Assembly (NCBI GenBank): GCA_034002405.1
Contig: JAVFAS010000039.1
Span: 1-33,492, forward strand
Origin: SZUA-365 sp034002405
GTDB lineage: Bacteria; Bacteroidota; Ignavibacteria; SZUA-365
DNA length: 33,492 nucleotides
Reading direction: 5' to 3'
The position numbers were made by a program, and so were the translations under genes. Positions within the stretch are counted from its first letter, which is position 1, and each line of letters begins with the position of its first letter. The notes under the pieces were generated by a model that was given only the letters and a program-made list of their open reading frames with translations, was not told the origin of the DNA and did no database searches. Shown in pieces: positions 14,777 through 24,700 of this stretch.

Positions 14777-14866
14777 GGCGCGGATGGCGTGCTGCGCCAC
14801 CAGGATCGATGACGCAATACGCGATGCGATGCGTACGCTCCCGAAGGGTGGGGGAAAAGAGTGCAA

Positions 14867-14909
14867 ATTGTAGTTTTTTCGCAATTTTCGTACCTTTGTA
14901 CTTTGGTAC
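14867..14909 (+). promoter_or_regulatory. Bacteroidota-type promoter of glgA, overlapping a dyad
   Basis: ATTG (14867-14870), 20 nt, TACCTTTG (14891-14898): exact TAnnTTTG box with correct spacing and a near-consensus -33. The -7 box lies inside an imperfect dyad GTACC...GGTAC (14890-14909) that could be an operator. ATG follows 47 nt after the box. Confidence 0.6.
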
Positions 14910-14944
14910 AGTCTCCTATCCACTTTTCCCAGGAGCGATTCAAC

Positions 14945-16432
14945 ATGGCGAAACCCCTGAGTATCCTCTTCGTCTCCAGCGAAGTTGTTCCTTTCGCCAA
15001 AACGGGTGGACTGGCCGACGTCTCCGCTGCCCTTCCACAGGTCGTGCGTGAGCTTGGGCACGACATCCGCATCATCATGCCGAAGTACGCCGCGGTCAGC
15101 GACCGGAAATTCAAGATTCATGACATCAAGCGTCTCACCGACATGCCGATCCATCTCGGCGAGGAGACGTTTCTCGCGAGCGTGAAAAGCTCGTTTCTGA
15201 CAAACATCAAGACGAAGGTCCAGGTGTATTTCATCAGCAACGAGCAACTGTATTGCCGCTCCGATCTGTATGTCGATCCGAAGACCAAGGAAGCATGGCC
15301 GGACAATGATAATCGATTCATCTTTTTCTGCCGTGGCGTGATCGAAACACTGATCCTTCTGGGGTGGAAACCCGATATCATCCATCTCAACGACTGGCAG
15401 ACCGGCCTGATCGCGGCGCTGATCAAGACCGAGTACGCGAACGAACCGCTGTTCAAAAACACGAAGATCGTGTTCACCGTCCACAACGCGGCGTATCAGG
15501 GAGTTTTTCCGAAGGAGTCCTTTCCAAAGACCGGTCTTTCCGCGAAAACCTTCAAGATGGATGGCATCGAATTCCACGGCGACATCAACCTTCTCAAGGC
15601 CGGGTTGATCTATTCCGATGCCATCACCACTGTCAGTCCGACCTACGCGAAGGAAGTGCGTTCGAGCGAGGAGTTCGGGTATGGCCTCGAGGGCGTGTTC
15701 AAGAAACGTGCACGGAAAACCTCCGGCATCCTCAACGGCATGGACACGACGGTGTGGAATCCGGAAGTGGACAAATTGATTCCGAAGAACTATTCCGCCG
15801 AGACGCTCGAGGACAAACGGGCGAACAAGAAAGCACTGTGTGATCACTTCAAGCTGCCATACGATCCACGCGTTCCGGTGATCGGCATCGTTTCGCGTCT
15901 CGCGGATCAGAAGGGTTTCGACCTGATCGAGGAGAAACTCGACGAACTGATGGCGATGGATCTGCAACTGGTCGTGCTTGGTGCCGGCGAAAAGAAATAT
16001 GAAGACCTGTTCACCCGCGCCGCGAAGAGGTACAAGAAGAAAGTCGGCGCCTTCATCGGGTTCGACGAGGAACTCGCCCATCTGATCGAAGCCGGGGCGG
16101 ATATGTTTCTCATGCCGTCGAAATACGAGCCCTGCGGACTCAACCAGATGTACAGTTTGCGATACGGGACGTTACCGATCGTGCGCGCCACGGGCGGTCT
16201 CGCCGACACTGTCGAGGATCTGGACGCGAAACCCAAGGCCGGCACCGGCTTTGTCTTCGAGAAATACAACGCGAAACAGATGGTTGCGGCCGTCAAACGC
16301 GCCGTTGCCGCGTTCTCGGACGAGAAACTCTGGAACGCCGCGATGAAACGCGCGATGGCGATGGACTTCTCCTGGGATGCATCCGCGCAGAAGTACATCG
16401 AACTCTACAAGAATCTGCTGAAAAAGAAGTGA
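14945..16432 (+). CDS. glgA: Glycogen synthase (ADP/UDP-glucose glucosyltransferase, GT5)
   Basis: 495 aa from ATG 14945 (CAGGAG upstream, after the promoter). GT-B fold: the N-terminal catalytic half opens with ILFVSSEVVPFAKTGGLADV, where K19-T-G-G-L is the nucleotide-sugar binding motif, followed by DIIHLNDWQTGL and VFTVHNAAYQGVFP. The C-terminal half has VIGIVSRLADQKGFDL, the EPCGLNQMYSLRYGTLPIV motif near residue 395 with its catalytic Glu, and TGGLADTV. It elongates alpha-1,4-glucan from a nucleotide-glucose donor in the cytoplasm. Length and motifs are complete. The next gene encodes a DUF4270-like lipoprotein; glgA and DUF4270 genes are neighbours in many Bacteroidota, as far as I recall, which supports the lineage call. 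Confidence 0.96.
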   Translation: MAKPLSILFVSSEVVPFAKTGGLADVSAALPQVVRELGHDIRIIMPKYAAVSDRKFKIHDIKRLTDMPIHLGEETFLASVKSSFLTNIKTKVQVYFISNEQLYCRSDLYVDPKTKEAWPDNDNRFIFFCRGVIETLILLGWKPDIIHLNDWQTGLIAALIKTEYANEPLFKNTKIVFTVHNAAYQGVFPKESFPKTGLSAKTFKMDGIEFHGDINLLKAGLIYSDAITTVSPTYAKEVRSSEEFGYGLEGVFKKRARKTSGILNGMDTTVWNPEVDKLIPKNYSAETLEDKRANKKALCDHFKLPYDPRVPVIGIVSRLADQKGFDLIEEKLDELMAMDLQLVVLGAGEKKYEDLFTRAAKRYKKKVGAFIGFDEELAHLIEAGADMFLMPSKYEPCGLNQMYSLRYGTLPIVRATGGLADTVEDLDAKPKAGTGFVFEKYNAKQMVAAVKRAVAAFSDEKLWNAAMKRAMAMDFSWDASAQKYIELYKNLLKKK

Positions 16433-16499
16433 GTGTGTTCCGTCTGTGTCCGGAAGATCCGTGAACGGTGCTGCACAGGATGATCCAAGGAATTCTCCC

Positions 16500-16531
16500 T
16501 TGCCGGTGATGGGCAGAGCGGTGTATCTTGC
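16500..16531 (+). promoter_or_regulatory. Weak candidate promoter for the 16568-20724 operon
   Basis: TTG (16500-16502), 21 nt, TATCTTGC (16524-16531), a one-base-short variant of TAnnTTTG. ATG 16568 lies 36 nt on. Low support. Confidence 0.3.
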
Positions 16532-16567
16532 CTTCTTGTCATCGCCGCGGAGTCTCCCGGCGACCCC

Positions 16568-17758
16568 ATGAATTATCAGGACCGCTCACCCGTGCGTTTT
16601 TCCATCGCTATTGTCGTCTCGCTTCTTTTCCTGGTCGCGTGTCAGAGTGATCCGGATCCCACAGGTATCGGACTCGTGCCTGATGGCGATCTGATCAATG
16701 CGCTCCGTTTCGATTCGCAGCGTGATTCCACTGACATCCGTGACGGAAGTTTTTTCTTCCACAATCACCATGCATCGTCGACCGCGTTGGCGATTGGCGC
16801 GGCAGACGGGTACGCCAGCAGTGCGCTGCTGCGTTGGCTGTATTTCAGCGTCGACTCGATACAGGCCTATGGCGGGCAGATCGTGTCCGCCCGGCTTCAG
16901 CTCCGCTCCCTGCCCTATCACATCGGTGATATCAGCGCGCCTGTTCAGCTCGACCTCCACAAGATCCGCGGTTTCTGGAATGTGTTCACCATCGCCGCCG
17001 ACAGCGTCGATGAGCTTCGTTCCGATGAACGCATCGGACGCTTCGATGGAGTCATCGGGCCGACCGACAGCATCGTGATCGACATCGATACCGCGACCGT
17101 GCGCCAATGGATGCGAAACAGCATCGAGGGACAATACGCCGAAAATCATGGAGTGATGCTCGACATCGCGCAGCAGGGTGTGCTCCGGAGTTTTCAGTCC
17201 AACGTCCTCGGCAACGACAGTCCACCCGTGCTGACCATCATCATGCAGACCCCGAACGGGCTGGATACGGTGGTCGGTGAAGGAATGGACAACACCTATC
17301 TCATCGCCGGACCGAAGCGCGAGGACGAGGGGCGGATCGTGCTGCAGGGCGGCATCTCCGTCCGCGGCACGCTGCGGTTCGACCTGTCCCGCATTCCCCC
17401 CGCGAGTGTGATTAATCACGCCACGCTGTATCTGACGAAGGATCCCTCGCTGAGTACCCGGTATTTCCGTGGCGCGGACAGTGTGCTGGTCTACGAGCGC
17501 ATTGACAGCAGCACGAATATCCTGAGTAGTTCGGGCATCATCACCCGACTGGACAATTCAATGCCGGGTGTCCTGATCGCCGAAGGCACGCCGCTGACCC
17601 GCGCGGTGCAGAACTGGGTGAACGGCAAGGGGAATTACGGACTTGTGCTTGTTCCGATGTATGAAGTTTCCGACATCGACCGCATGGCGCTCCATGGTGC
17701 CGCCGCCGCAGCGGACAAGCGTCCCCGGCTGGTCGTGACCTACACCTCCCAGCCGTGA
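16568..17758 (+). CDS. DUF4270/DNRLRE-like surface lipoprotein
   Basis: 396 aa. The N-terminus is a lipoprotein signal with lipobox LVAC (Cys25). The mature part starts QSDPDPTGIGLVPDGD, close to the start of Bacteroidota DUF4270 proteins (Cys...DP..IG..L.P..D). Two similar halves follow, each with an SxxLRWxxFSV or RGTLRFDLSRIPP strand and a C-terminal LV(V/L)-type strand, as in DNRLRE beta-sandwich domains: RWLYFSVDSIQAYGGQIVSARLQ... and RFDLSRIPPASVINHATLYL..., ending GNYGLVLVP and RPRLVVTYT. Likely an outer-membrane-anchored structural or adhesive protein. It is 135 bp after glgA and overlaps the open frame of the next gene by the stop codon region, so it is probably first in an operon with the barrel, the TPR protein and rpiB. 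Function unknown. Confidence 0.7.
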   Translation: MNYQDRSPVRFSIAIVVSLLFLVACQSDPDPTGIGLVPDGDLINALRFDSQRDSTDIRDGSFFFHNHHASSTALAIGAADGYASSALLRWLYFSVDSIQAYGGQIVSARLQLRSLPYHIGDISAPVQLDLHKIRGFWNVFTIAADSVDELRSDERIGRFDGVIGPTDSIVIDIDTATVRQWMRNSIEGQYAENHGVMLDIAQQGVLRSFQSNVLGNDSPPVLTIIMQTPNGLDTVVGEGMDNTYLIAGPKREDEGRIVLQGGISVRGTLRFDLSRIPPASVINHATLYLTKDPSLSTRYFRGADSVLVYERIDSSTNILSSSGIITRLDNSMPGVLIAEGTPLTRAVQNWVNGKGNYGLVLVPMYEVSDIDRMALHGAAAAADKRPRLVVTYTSQP

Positions 17759-17763
17759 CCGCC

Positions 17764-18966
17764 ATGAAAAAAATCATCCTCGGATTTCTTCTCCTCACCA
17801 GCATTTCCGCCGCGCAGAATGGCGGCACGATCGAGTCACGGTTCGGGATCGGCGAGTTGGACCAGATGCTGACCGCGCGGCAACGCGGCATGGGTGGCGC
17901 GGCCACCGCGCTGCAATCGTCCGCGGATATCAGCGCGATCAATCCGGCATCGTGGTCGGCGATCCGTGAGCTTCGACTCGCGGGTGGACTCGCATACGAG
18001 TATCTGTCGCTCTCGAAGGCGGATGCTTCCATCACCAGTGGCGCGATCAAGGGATTCAGCTTTGTTTTTCCGCTCGAGGAAAGCTTCCGGCTCCGGTTGG
18101 GTTCATCGATTCAGCCGGTGAGCCGTGCGAATTACAAGACAATCGGATACGGAACTCTGGATGGAGAATCGTATTCGGTGCTGTATGAAGGTTCGGGCGG
18201 CCTGTCGATGTTTCGCGCCGGTTTGTCGGCCGAGCCGCTCCCTCATGTCAAGATCGGCGCGGCCTTCCAGTACTATTTTGGAACGATCGATCAGCTGACC
18301 GAACTGCGCTTCGACAATGGTACCTGGTTCGATGCACGGCAGACGCGTGCGACGACGCACAGCGGTTCGGGACTTCATCTCGGAGTGCTCTATGACGGCA
18401 TCCGGAATGTCCATCTCGGTGTCTCCCTGCGTCCCGCCACTTCGATCAACGCCAGCAGGAATCTCGTGATCGAGTACAGCACGGCGGATTCGACCATCAG
18501 TGGCGCCAGCGGCACGCAGGATATTCCGCTCGCGTTTTCCGCCGGCCTCGCCTGGCAGCTCACCGACGCATTGCTCCTGGCGGCCGATTACAGCAGACAG
18601 GATTGGACCAATGCCGAAATGTTCGAAGGGAAACAAAACGGGCAGGGAGAAGCGTACAAATTTGCCCTGGGCGCGGAATGGTACCCATACAAAAATGACC
18701 CGGATGCGCGCACACTCAGCCGCACGGCCTTCCGCCTCGGGTTCTATCTTCAACAACCGTACATGGCATTCGACAATGAGAACGCACAGGAGACATTCAT
18801 CACCGCAGGCGCCGGTTTCCCGATTTTCGGAGCGAACCGCGGTGATGTCGCGCTCGAATACGGCTGGCGCGGCAGCGATGCGCACCCACTCGGGACGCAA
18901 CACCTTCTCCGTCTTTCATTGTCCGTCACCGTCGGAGAGCCCTGGTTCATCCGCAACACCGATTAG
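17764..18966 (+). CDS. Outer-membrane beta-barrel protein
   Basis: 400 aa from ATG 17764, 5 nt after the preceding stop (a GTG at 17755 overlapping that stop is less likely). Signal peptide MKKIILGFLLLTSISAAQN. The mature start RFGIGELDQMLTARQRGMGGAATAL and the NPASWSAIRELRLAGGL segment are typical of PorV/FadL-like barrels of this phylum, where a hatch segment GMGGA and NPA precede the first strands. Alternating hydrophobic strands continue to the end (LRLSLSVTVGEPWF). Asp/Asn-rich loops lie between. It may transport a hydrophobic substrate or serve as a scaffold; PorV/PorQ-like roles in T9SS are possible but there is no direct proof. Paired with the upstream lipoprotein. Confidence 0.78.
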   Translation: MKKIILGFLLLTSISAAQNGGTIESRFGIGELDQMLTARQRGMGGAATALQSSADISAINPASWSAIRELRLAGGLAYEYLSLSKADASITSGAIKGFSFVFPLEESFRLRLGSSIQPVSRANYKTIGYGTLDGESYSVLYEGSGGLSMFRAGLSAEPLPHVKIGAAFQYYFGTIDQLTELRFDNGTWFDARQTRATTHSGSGLHLGVLYDGIRNVHLGVSLRPATSINASRNLVIEYSTADSTISGASGTQDIPLAFSAGLAWQLTDALLLAADYSRQDWTNAEMFEGKQNGQGEAYKFALGAEWYPYKNDPDARTLSRTAFRLGFYLQQPYMAFDNENAQETFITAGAGFPIFGANRGDVALEYGWRGSDAHPLGTQHLLRLSLSVTVGEPWFIRNTD

Positions 18967-18997
18967 ACTTCTCACGATTCCGATACTGGAGGCTTCC

Positions 18998-20281
18998 ATG
19001 ACCCGCCCCGTCCTCACGCTCCTTGGCATCACCCTTTTCCTGCTGCTCGCCATGCGGCCGTTCGCGGCGCAGGCGCAGACAGACGGCAGTATCGACGAGA
19101 AGGAACGCCTGCTCCGACGCAACTGGAGCCTTTTTCTTGAATACGTCAAAACCAACGATCTCAAGGCGGCAAAGCGCGCCGGCTGGCAGATTCTCGAACT
19201 TGATCCCGCGCGTTTCACGACCTTTCACGGCAAGATGATCGATCTGTACGATTCGCTCGCGACACGCGAGGAAGATCCCGTGATGAAAACGGGATACGCC
19301 GACACGCTGATCTGGTTGGTCGACAATGCCATCCAGACCTTCCCCGACCGCAAGGCGGAATTCTCGTTGATCAAGGGGTATCAGTTCGAGCGGCAATACA
19401 CCGACCGCGAGCAGGACGCCATCCACGCCTACGAGGACGGTATCAACAGCGATTATGCCAACGCCGACATGTATTCGCTGATGCGACTCGCGCTGCTGTA
19501 TTCGAAGTACCCCGAGACGAAGAACACCGCCGTCACCGTGCTGCAGGCGATCATGCTCCGCGATCCGAACAACGAGACGGCGCAGAGCCTGATGAAAAGC
19601 CTGATGGAAAATCCGGAGGAGTACGTCGGTGTGCTCCGCGACGCGTATTACGCCGATCCCGAGAACGTCACGAAGCTGTACGAACTCGCGAATGGCTATT
19701 TCGAACTCGTGCAGCAGTACGACAGCGCCGCGGTGTATTTCGAAAAGCTGACGAAGATTTCTCCCGATGTGAAAAATTACTGGCTGCGCTATGGCGCCAG
19801 CCTGCTCTTCCTCGAACAGTACAAGGGCGCCTCGGCGGCCTACAAGCGGGTGACCGAGCTCGATCCGGAGTCGAAGGAAGCGTGGATGAATCTGGCGCGG
19901 TCGGTGCTGCAGGAAGGCAAGCTGTCCGACGCCCGCAGCTACGCGGAAAAAGCATCGTCGATCGATCCGACCTGGGGCGCGCCCCACATGGTAATCGCGA
20001 ACGCCTATGAGATGGCGGTGTCCCGCTGCGTGGATGGCACGCGCGGAGGCTGGGGGAAAATGAAGGTGATCGACAAGATGGTGTACCTGCTGGCCCAGAG
20101 TTCATACGCCCGCGCCGCGCAGGATCCGCAGTTCGAGAGCCAGGCGCGCGAGCGTTCGCGGGCGTTGAGCACGCTGACACCGACGGCCGAGGACCTCTTC
20201 GTCAACAAGATCCCGAAGGGCAAACCCTACTCGATCAACAAGGACTGCTACGGCTGGATTGGCCGCAGTGTCACCCCGTAA
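18998..20281 (+). CDS. Periplasmic TPR-repeat protein
   Basis: 427 aa from ATG 18998, with TGGAGG upstream. Signal peptide with core LTLLGITLFLLLAM, cleaved near AQAQ. The rest is helical with TPR-type pairs: LEYVKTNDLKAAKRAGWQIL, LYELANGYFELVQQYDSAAV, LLFLEQYKGASAAYKRVTEL, and AWMNLARSVLQEGKLSDARS followed by YAEKASSIDPTWGAPHMVIA. The C-terminal part (PTAEDLFVNKIPKGKPYSIN, then CYGWIGRSV) is a conserved-looking tail with a lone Cys. Such proteins act as scaffolds in the cell envelope. It follows the barrel gene by 31 bp and precedes rpiB by 11 bp, so an operon is likely, and it could link the lipoprotein and barrel into one complex. No enzyme motif. Confidence 0.82.
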   Translation: MTRPVLTLLGITLFLLLAMRPFAAQAQTDGSIDEKERLLRRNWSLFLEYVKTNDLKAAKRAGWQILELDPARFTTFHGKMIDLYDSLATREEDPVMKTGYADTLIWLVDNAIQTFPDRKAEFSLIKGYQFERQYTDREQDAIHAYEDGINSDYANADMYSLMRLALLYSKYPETKNTAVTVLQAIMLRDPNNETAQSLMKSLMENPEEYVGVLRDAYYADPENVTKLYELANGYFELVQQYDSAAVYFEKLTKISPDVKNYWLRYGASLLFLEQYKGASAAYKRVTELDPESKEAWMNLARSVLQEGKLSDARSYAEKASSIDPTWGAPHMVIANAYEMAVSRCVDGTRGGWGKMKVIDKMVYLLAQSSYARAAQDPQFESQARERSRALSTLTPTAEDLFVNKIPKGKPYSINKDCYGWIGRSVTP

Positions 20282-20292
20282 GGAGACGCCAC

Positions 20293-20724
20293 ATGATTGC
20301 CCTCGCCGCGGATCACGGAGGTTTCAACTACAAGGAGCGGACCAAGGCATTGCTTGATTCGCTTGCGCTCCCGTGGAAGGATTTTGGAACCGACCGGGAA
20401 GAAAGCGTTGATTATCCTGATTTCGCGCACCCCGCCGCCGAGGCGATTCAGCGTGGAGAATGCGACCGCGGTATCTTTTTCTGCGGGACCGGTATCGGGA
20501 TCAGCCTCGCGGCCAACAGGCACCGGGGCATTCGCGCCGCGGCCTGCCAGGTGCCCGAAGCGGCGAGAATGTCGCGGCTGCACAACGATGCGAATGTTCT
20601 CGCGCTCGGAGAACGCCTCGTCGACTGGAATCTCGCGGAACAGATGATCCGCGTATGGCTCGAGACACCTTTCGAAGGCGGTCGCCACGAACGGCGCGTG
20701 CGGAAAATCGAATGGGAGGGATGA
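20293..20724 (+). CDS. rpiB: Ribose-5-phosphate isomerase B
   Basis: 143 aa, full length for the family, with TAAGGAG upstream of ATG 20293. RpiB/LacAB fold: MIALAADHGGFNYKE at the start (D7, H8 substrate contacts), DYPDFAHPAA, then the catalytic cysteine in GIFFCGTGIGISLAANR (Cys64) and RMSRLHNDANVLALGER (H97, N98). It interconverts ribose-5-phosphate and ribulose-5-phosphate in the non-oxidative pentose phosphate pathway, in the cytoplasm. It is the last gene of the 16568-20724 operon; the link to three envelope genes is probably only transcriptional. Confidence 0.95.
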   Translation: MIALAADHGGFNYKERTKALLDSLALPWKDFGTDREESVDYPDFAHPAAEAIQRGECDRGIFFCGTGIGISLAANRHRGIRAAACQVPEAARMSRLHNDANVLALGERLVDWNLAEQMIRVWLETPFEGGRHERRVRKIEWEG

Positions 20725-20745
20725 CCCGCATCCGCGGGACGTTTT
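20725..20745 (+). terminator. Terminator-like hairpin after rpiB
   Basis: CCCGC, loop ATCC, GCGGG (20725-20738), then ACG and four T. It begins directly after the rpiB stop. Short stem but pure GC. A second small dyad TGACG-TT-CGTCA follows (20753-20764), between the convergent stops. Confidence 0.5.
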
Positions 20746-20768
20746 CATGACATGACGTTCGTCACGCG

Positions 20769-21563
20769 TCACATCCCATATCCACCAACAATGCTGAAAA
20801 GTGCCGCGAGCACGAAAAACGCGAACGCGAGGATTAGTCCTTTGGTGCGGGTGATCGCGGCCACGTGCTCGAATCCGATACCGAGCACGTAATACATCCA
20901 GATCGAGATGGGATTGAGCATCAGCAGCAACCGCGTTCCGGCATTGGCCATCGGATCACCGACAAACAGTGCGGGACTCAGATTCGCGAACGGTTTCCCG
21001 GTCAGAAATGACAGCAGCAGGCTCAGCAATTGATCGATGGCGGACATGAAGGTACTCAATCCCGCCGCCGACAGAATCAGCGCGAAGGTCACGTCCCCTT
21101 TCATGAGATATTTCGCGCCCAGCCAGTAGAGCAGCGCGAAGACAAAGAACATGATGACGAAGCCGACACCGGCGGAAATCGTGCCGCCGATCTTGATCAG
21201 TCCCTGCATGTTTTCCATCTGGTCCAGCGCCTGATCCGCCTGTTCCTGCGAGAGCTTGCCCTTTTCCACCTGCTCGGCGATGCCCTTGCTCTGCTGCTCG
21301 ATGATTTTCGCCATGAAATCCGGATTGGAGAAGCGGAGGAACATCCCGACGATCAGAATCAGCGCGGTAATGCCCACAGGAAGCAGCCAGTCGGAGGTGC
21401 GGGGACCCGCGGCACGGACGTTGGCGAATGTCGCCGCCGGCTCGGTCAATACACCGACAAATTTGTCCGACATCGAAAGCGGTTCGACCGGCGGGGGCGG
21501 GACGCTGGTCATTCCCTCGTTCGTGAATTCGCTCCCGCTTTCGTACGTACCATCAGTCATCAT
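20769..21563 (-). CDS. Yip1-family integral membrane protein
   Basis: 264 aa from the first of two ATGs (21563, 21560), preceded by GCAGGAG on the minus strand; the open frame continues upstream but without protein-like character. A soluble, Pro-rich head (TSVPPPPVEPLSMSDKF) leads to FVGVLTEPAATFANV, the typical entry of Yip1 domains, then about five hydrophobic helices: LLPVGITALILIVGMFL; a charged Gln/Glu-rich coil (about 100-130); ISAGVGFVIMFFVFALLYW; FALILSAAGLSTFMSAI; the LMLNPISIWMYYVLGIGF segment; and GLILAFAFFVLAALFSIVGG. The family function in bacteria is unknown. Divergent from the large secreted propeller, sharing a 181-bp spacer. A weak minus-strand promoter (ATTG-N20-TACGTTGC, 21603-21633) can be drawn. 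Confidence 0.8.
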   Translation of the reverse strand: MMTDGTYESGSEFTNEGMTSVPPPPVEPLSMSDKFVGVLTEPAATFANVRAAGPRTSDWLLPVGITALILIVGMFLRFSNPDFMAKIIEQQSKGIAEQVEKGKLSQEQADQALDQMENMQGLIKIGGTISAGVGFVIMFFVFALLYWLGAKYLMKGDVTFALILSAAGLSTFMSAIDQLLSLLLSFLTGKPFANLSPALFVGDPMANAGTRLLLMLNPISIWMYYVLGIGFEHVAAITRTKGLILAFAFFVLAALFSIVGGYGM

Positions 21564-21744
21564 GAAATCTCCTGCGGTGGGGTAATCTATCCTGGATTGG
21601 TGCAACGTATCGACATTTTGCGCGCGAAGCAATTCCCGTCGTGAACGCCGCGCTGTCGCATTCGCCGCGGTGCCGCGTTTGTGGGTCGATTCTTTCCCCT
21701 CTTTCGCGCTATATTCCCGGTATGTACGACATTCTGGGGCTGAC

Positions 21745-24700
21745 ATGAAAAACACTCGCCTGTCTGGTATTCTTTTCACAATGCTTCTCGTTGCATTTCT
21801 CCCGCACGCGCTCACCGCCCAATGGCAGTGGCATAATCCCCTGCCGGAAGGCAATGAGTTTCTGGACGCCACATTTCCCGATGCCATGAATGGCTGGATT
21901 GTCGGCGGGAACGGCTCCCTGTTGCGCACGACGGACGGGGGACAGACCTGGATGTCGCAAGCCAATATTCTTCGCACGACACCGTTTCTCGGTTTGAGTA
22001 TCGTCTTCCTTGACGGACAGACCGGCGTGGTGTCGATGAACAACGGTCTCATGCTGCGCACGACGGATGCCGGTTTCAGCTGGGAGTTGTTGCCACGCAC
22101 GGCCCTGACCCTGCAGAAACTGCGGAAGGCGCCGGACGGCAGCCTCTGGGGAGTGGGCAGCCTGGGCGCGATCGCCCGCAGCACCGATGCCGGGAGCCAT
22201 TGGGAACGAATGACGACAGGAATCACCACCGTGGTCTACGACATCGCATTCCCCGACGCACAGACCGCGGTTGCGGTCTGTGGCGGGGGAACGATCCTGC
22301 GCAGCACCGATGGCGGTCAGAGCTGGACAACCATCAGCGCGCCGTATCAACTCGATATCAGTACGGTGGAGTTTCGCGATGCGCGCAACGGCGTTGCCCT
22401 GCAGAAACCGAAATACCTGTTGCGGACCACCGACGGCGGGGCGACCTGGACGGATACATCCTTCGCGGTGAACGAGCTGCACGACATCCGTTTTGCCGAC
22501 GCCGATCACGGATGGCTGGTGAGCAACAGCGCCGGTTCGGTGTTTCGCACGACTGATGGAGGCGCGAGCTGGGAGTTCATCGAAGTGCAGCAACCCCGGC
22601 GTGTCACATTCTATGCCGCGTACAGCACGGATCCGCAGCATGCGCTCCTTCTCGGAAACGGTGGCGCGATGTTCACCACATCCGACGGCGGGGCAACGTG
22701 GACGCAGCACGGGACGGCCTTCACGCGGCAGCATCTCCACGGCGTCACCGCGCTCGATGATTCCACCGCGTGGGTATTCGGAGACGGCAGTGCGTTTTTC
22801 ACCAACGACGCGGGTCGGAGCTGGCAGGGAAGTGACACCATCTCTCTGCCTGGTTTTCGCTATGGGTATGCCCTTTCCGAACAGCGCATCCTCGGTGCCG
22901 GATCGCAGGGGCAGGTGATGCTCTCGACCGATGGCGGACAGAATTGGGCGACGCAGGTGCTTTCCGGGCTCGGGCAGATCGAACAGATCGTATTCGTCGA
23001 TGACCTGCATGGCTGGCTTGCCGGCGCGCATGGCACGCTCGCGCGCACGACGGACGCGGGTACGACCTGGATCGAACTCGACGCGGGTGTCACGCACGAC
23101 TTCAACGCCATCACGGCGGTCTCGGCACAGGAGGCCTGGGTCGCCGGGAATGAAGGACGCATTTTCCACACGAGCGATGGCGGCGTGACGTGGGTGGAAC
23201 AGAATTCAACGGTGAACACGCATCTCCAGACGATTTTCTTCATCGATGCGCAACGCGGTTGGGCAGGCGGACAGCTTGCGTTGCTGAAGACCATCGACGG
23301 CGGCGCGACGTGGACAGCGGTGACGGGGCTCGCGGGTATCGACGTGATCTATCGCATCGTGTTCACGGATGAAGATCACGGGTTCTTCATGCTCAGTCGT
23401 TCCGTGGCGCGGACAAACGACGGCGGCGCCACGTTCTATCGCACGGATTATCCCGCCATCGGACAACACGATCTCGACGCGACGGCTGATGGACATCTCT
23501 GGCTCGTCGGCGATTTTGGACTCACGCAACGCTACACTCCTGCCGCGGCCATCGCGATTCAGCCGGACCGGCTTGACTTCGGTGACGTCGCGGTGAACAA
23601 GCAGCGAAACCTGACGATCACGGTGACCAACCGTGGCGAGATTCCCCTCGTGTTCAACAATGTCGCCACCGTGGGAACGGGATTTCTCTTCGTGAGCGGA
23701 GATCTTGCCCCGTTACAACCAGGCGACAGCCGGCTGCTCACCCTCGGCTTCGCGCCGGCTGATACCGGGGTCGTGTACGGAACCGCGACGGTCTTTTCAA
23801 ACGCGGCACTGGGAATTCCGTTCATCGAACTCATCGGGCGCGGTGTTCCTCCGGGCACATCGGCGCTGATCCATTCGCCCGACACGCTCGATTTCGGCGA
23901 GTTGCTGCTCGGGACCTACTCCTCGCGATTCGTCACACTGACCAACCGCGGCACCGCGCCGCTCCTCATCGGCCAGGAACGGACGTCCGGCGGAGATTCC
24001 ACCATGTTCCAGGTGACTCTCGAATCGACATTCTTCTTCGCGGCGGGCAAGGTCGACTCCGTACAGATCACTTTCGCGCCGCTGCGGCCGGGTGATTTCG
24101 TCAGCTGGCTGCTGGTCGAGTCAAACGATCAGGTCGAACCGTCCTATCGCATCCCGGTGCGTGGCAGCGGGGTCACGCCGATCATCAACACCGACGCGGT
24201 GGTCGAATTTGGATACGTCCTGATCGACAGCAGCAAGACAGAGGATGTCAGCATCCGGAATCTCGGTCGAGCGCCGTTGCATATCGTCAGCTGGACGCCG
24301 GGTGGAACCGATGCGGCGGACTTTGCCTTCGGTGATCCCGGAGCGGTGACCATCGCGGGAGAGGATTCGCTCGTGCTTCCCGTCACCTTTACTCCGCGCA
24401 GCTATGGCGAGAAGAATGCCGACATCACGATCGTTTCCGACGACCTTGTCAACGGATCCTACACCCTCCGGCTTCGCGGCAACGCAACGACACTGGAAAC
24501 CGGCACGCTCCCCATTCCCACCGAGGTGGCGCTCCGGCAAAACTATCCGAATCCCGCCGCCAGCGGCACCATGACCGTCTTTACCCTGGATCTCCCCGCA
24601 CGCATGCGCGCATCGATCGTGCTGTTCGACATTCATGGCCGCGAGGTGCTGCGCCTCGCCGACGGTGAATTCGAGGCGGGACGCCACGCGATCACGGCGC

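Noticed and set aside
14309..16081. 590-codon minus-strand frame opposite glgA and the SpoIID-like gene
   Set aside because: Crosses two well supported plus-strand genes and a promoter; no domain or signal seen.
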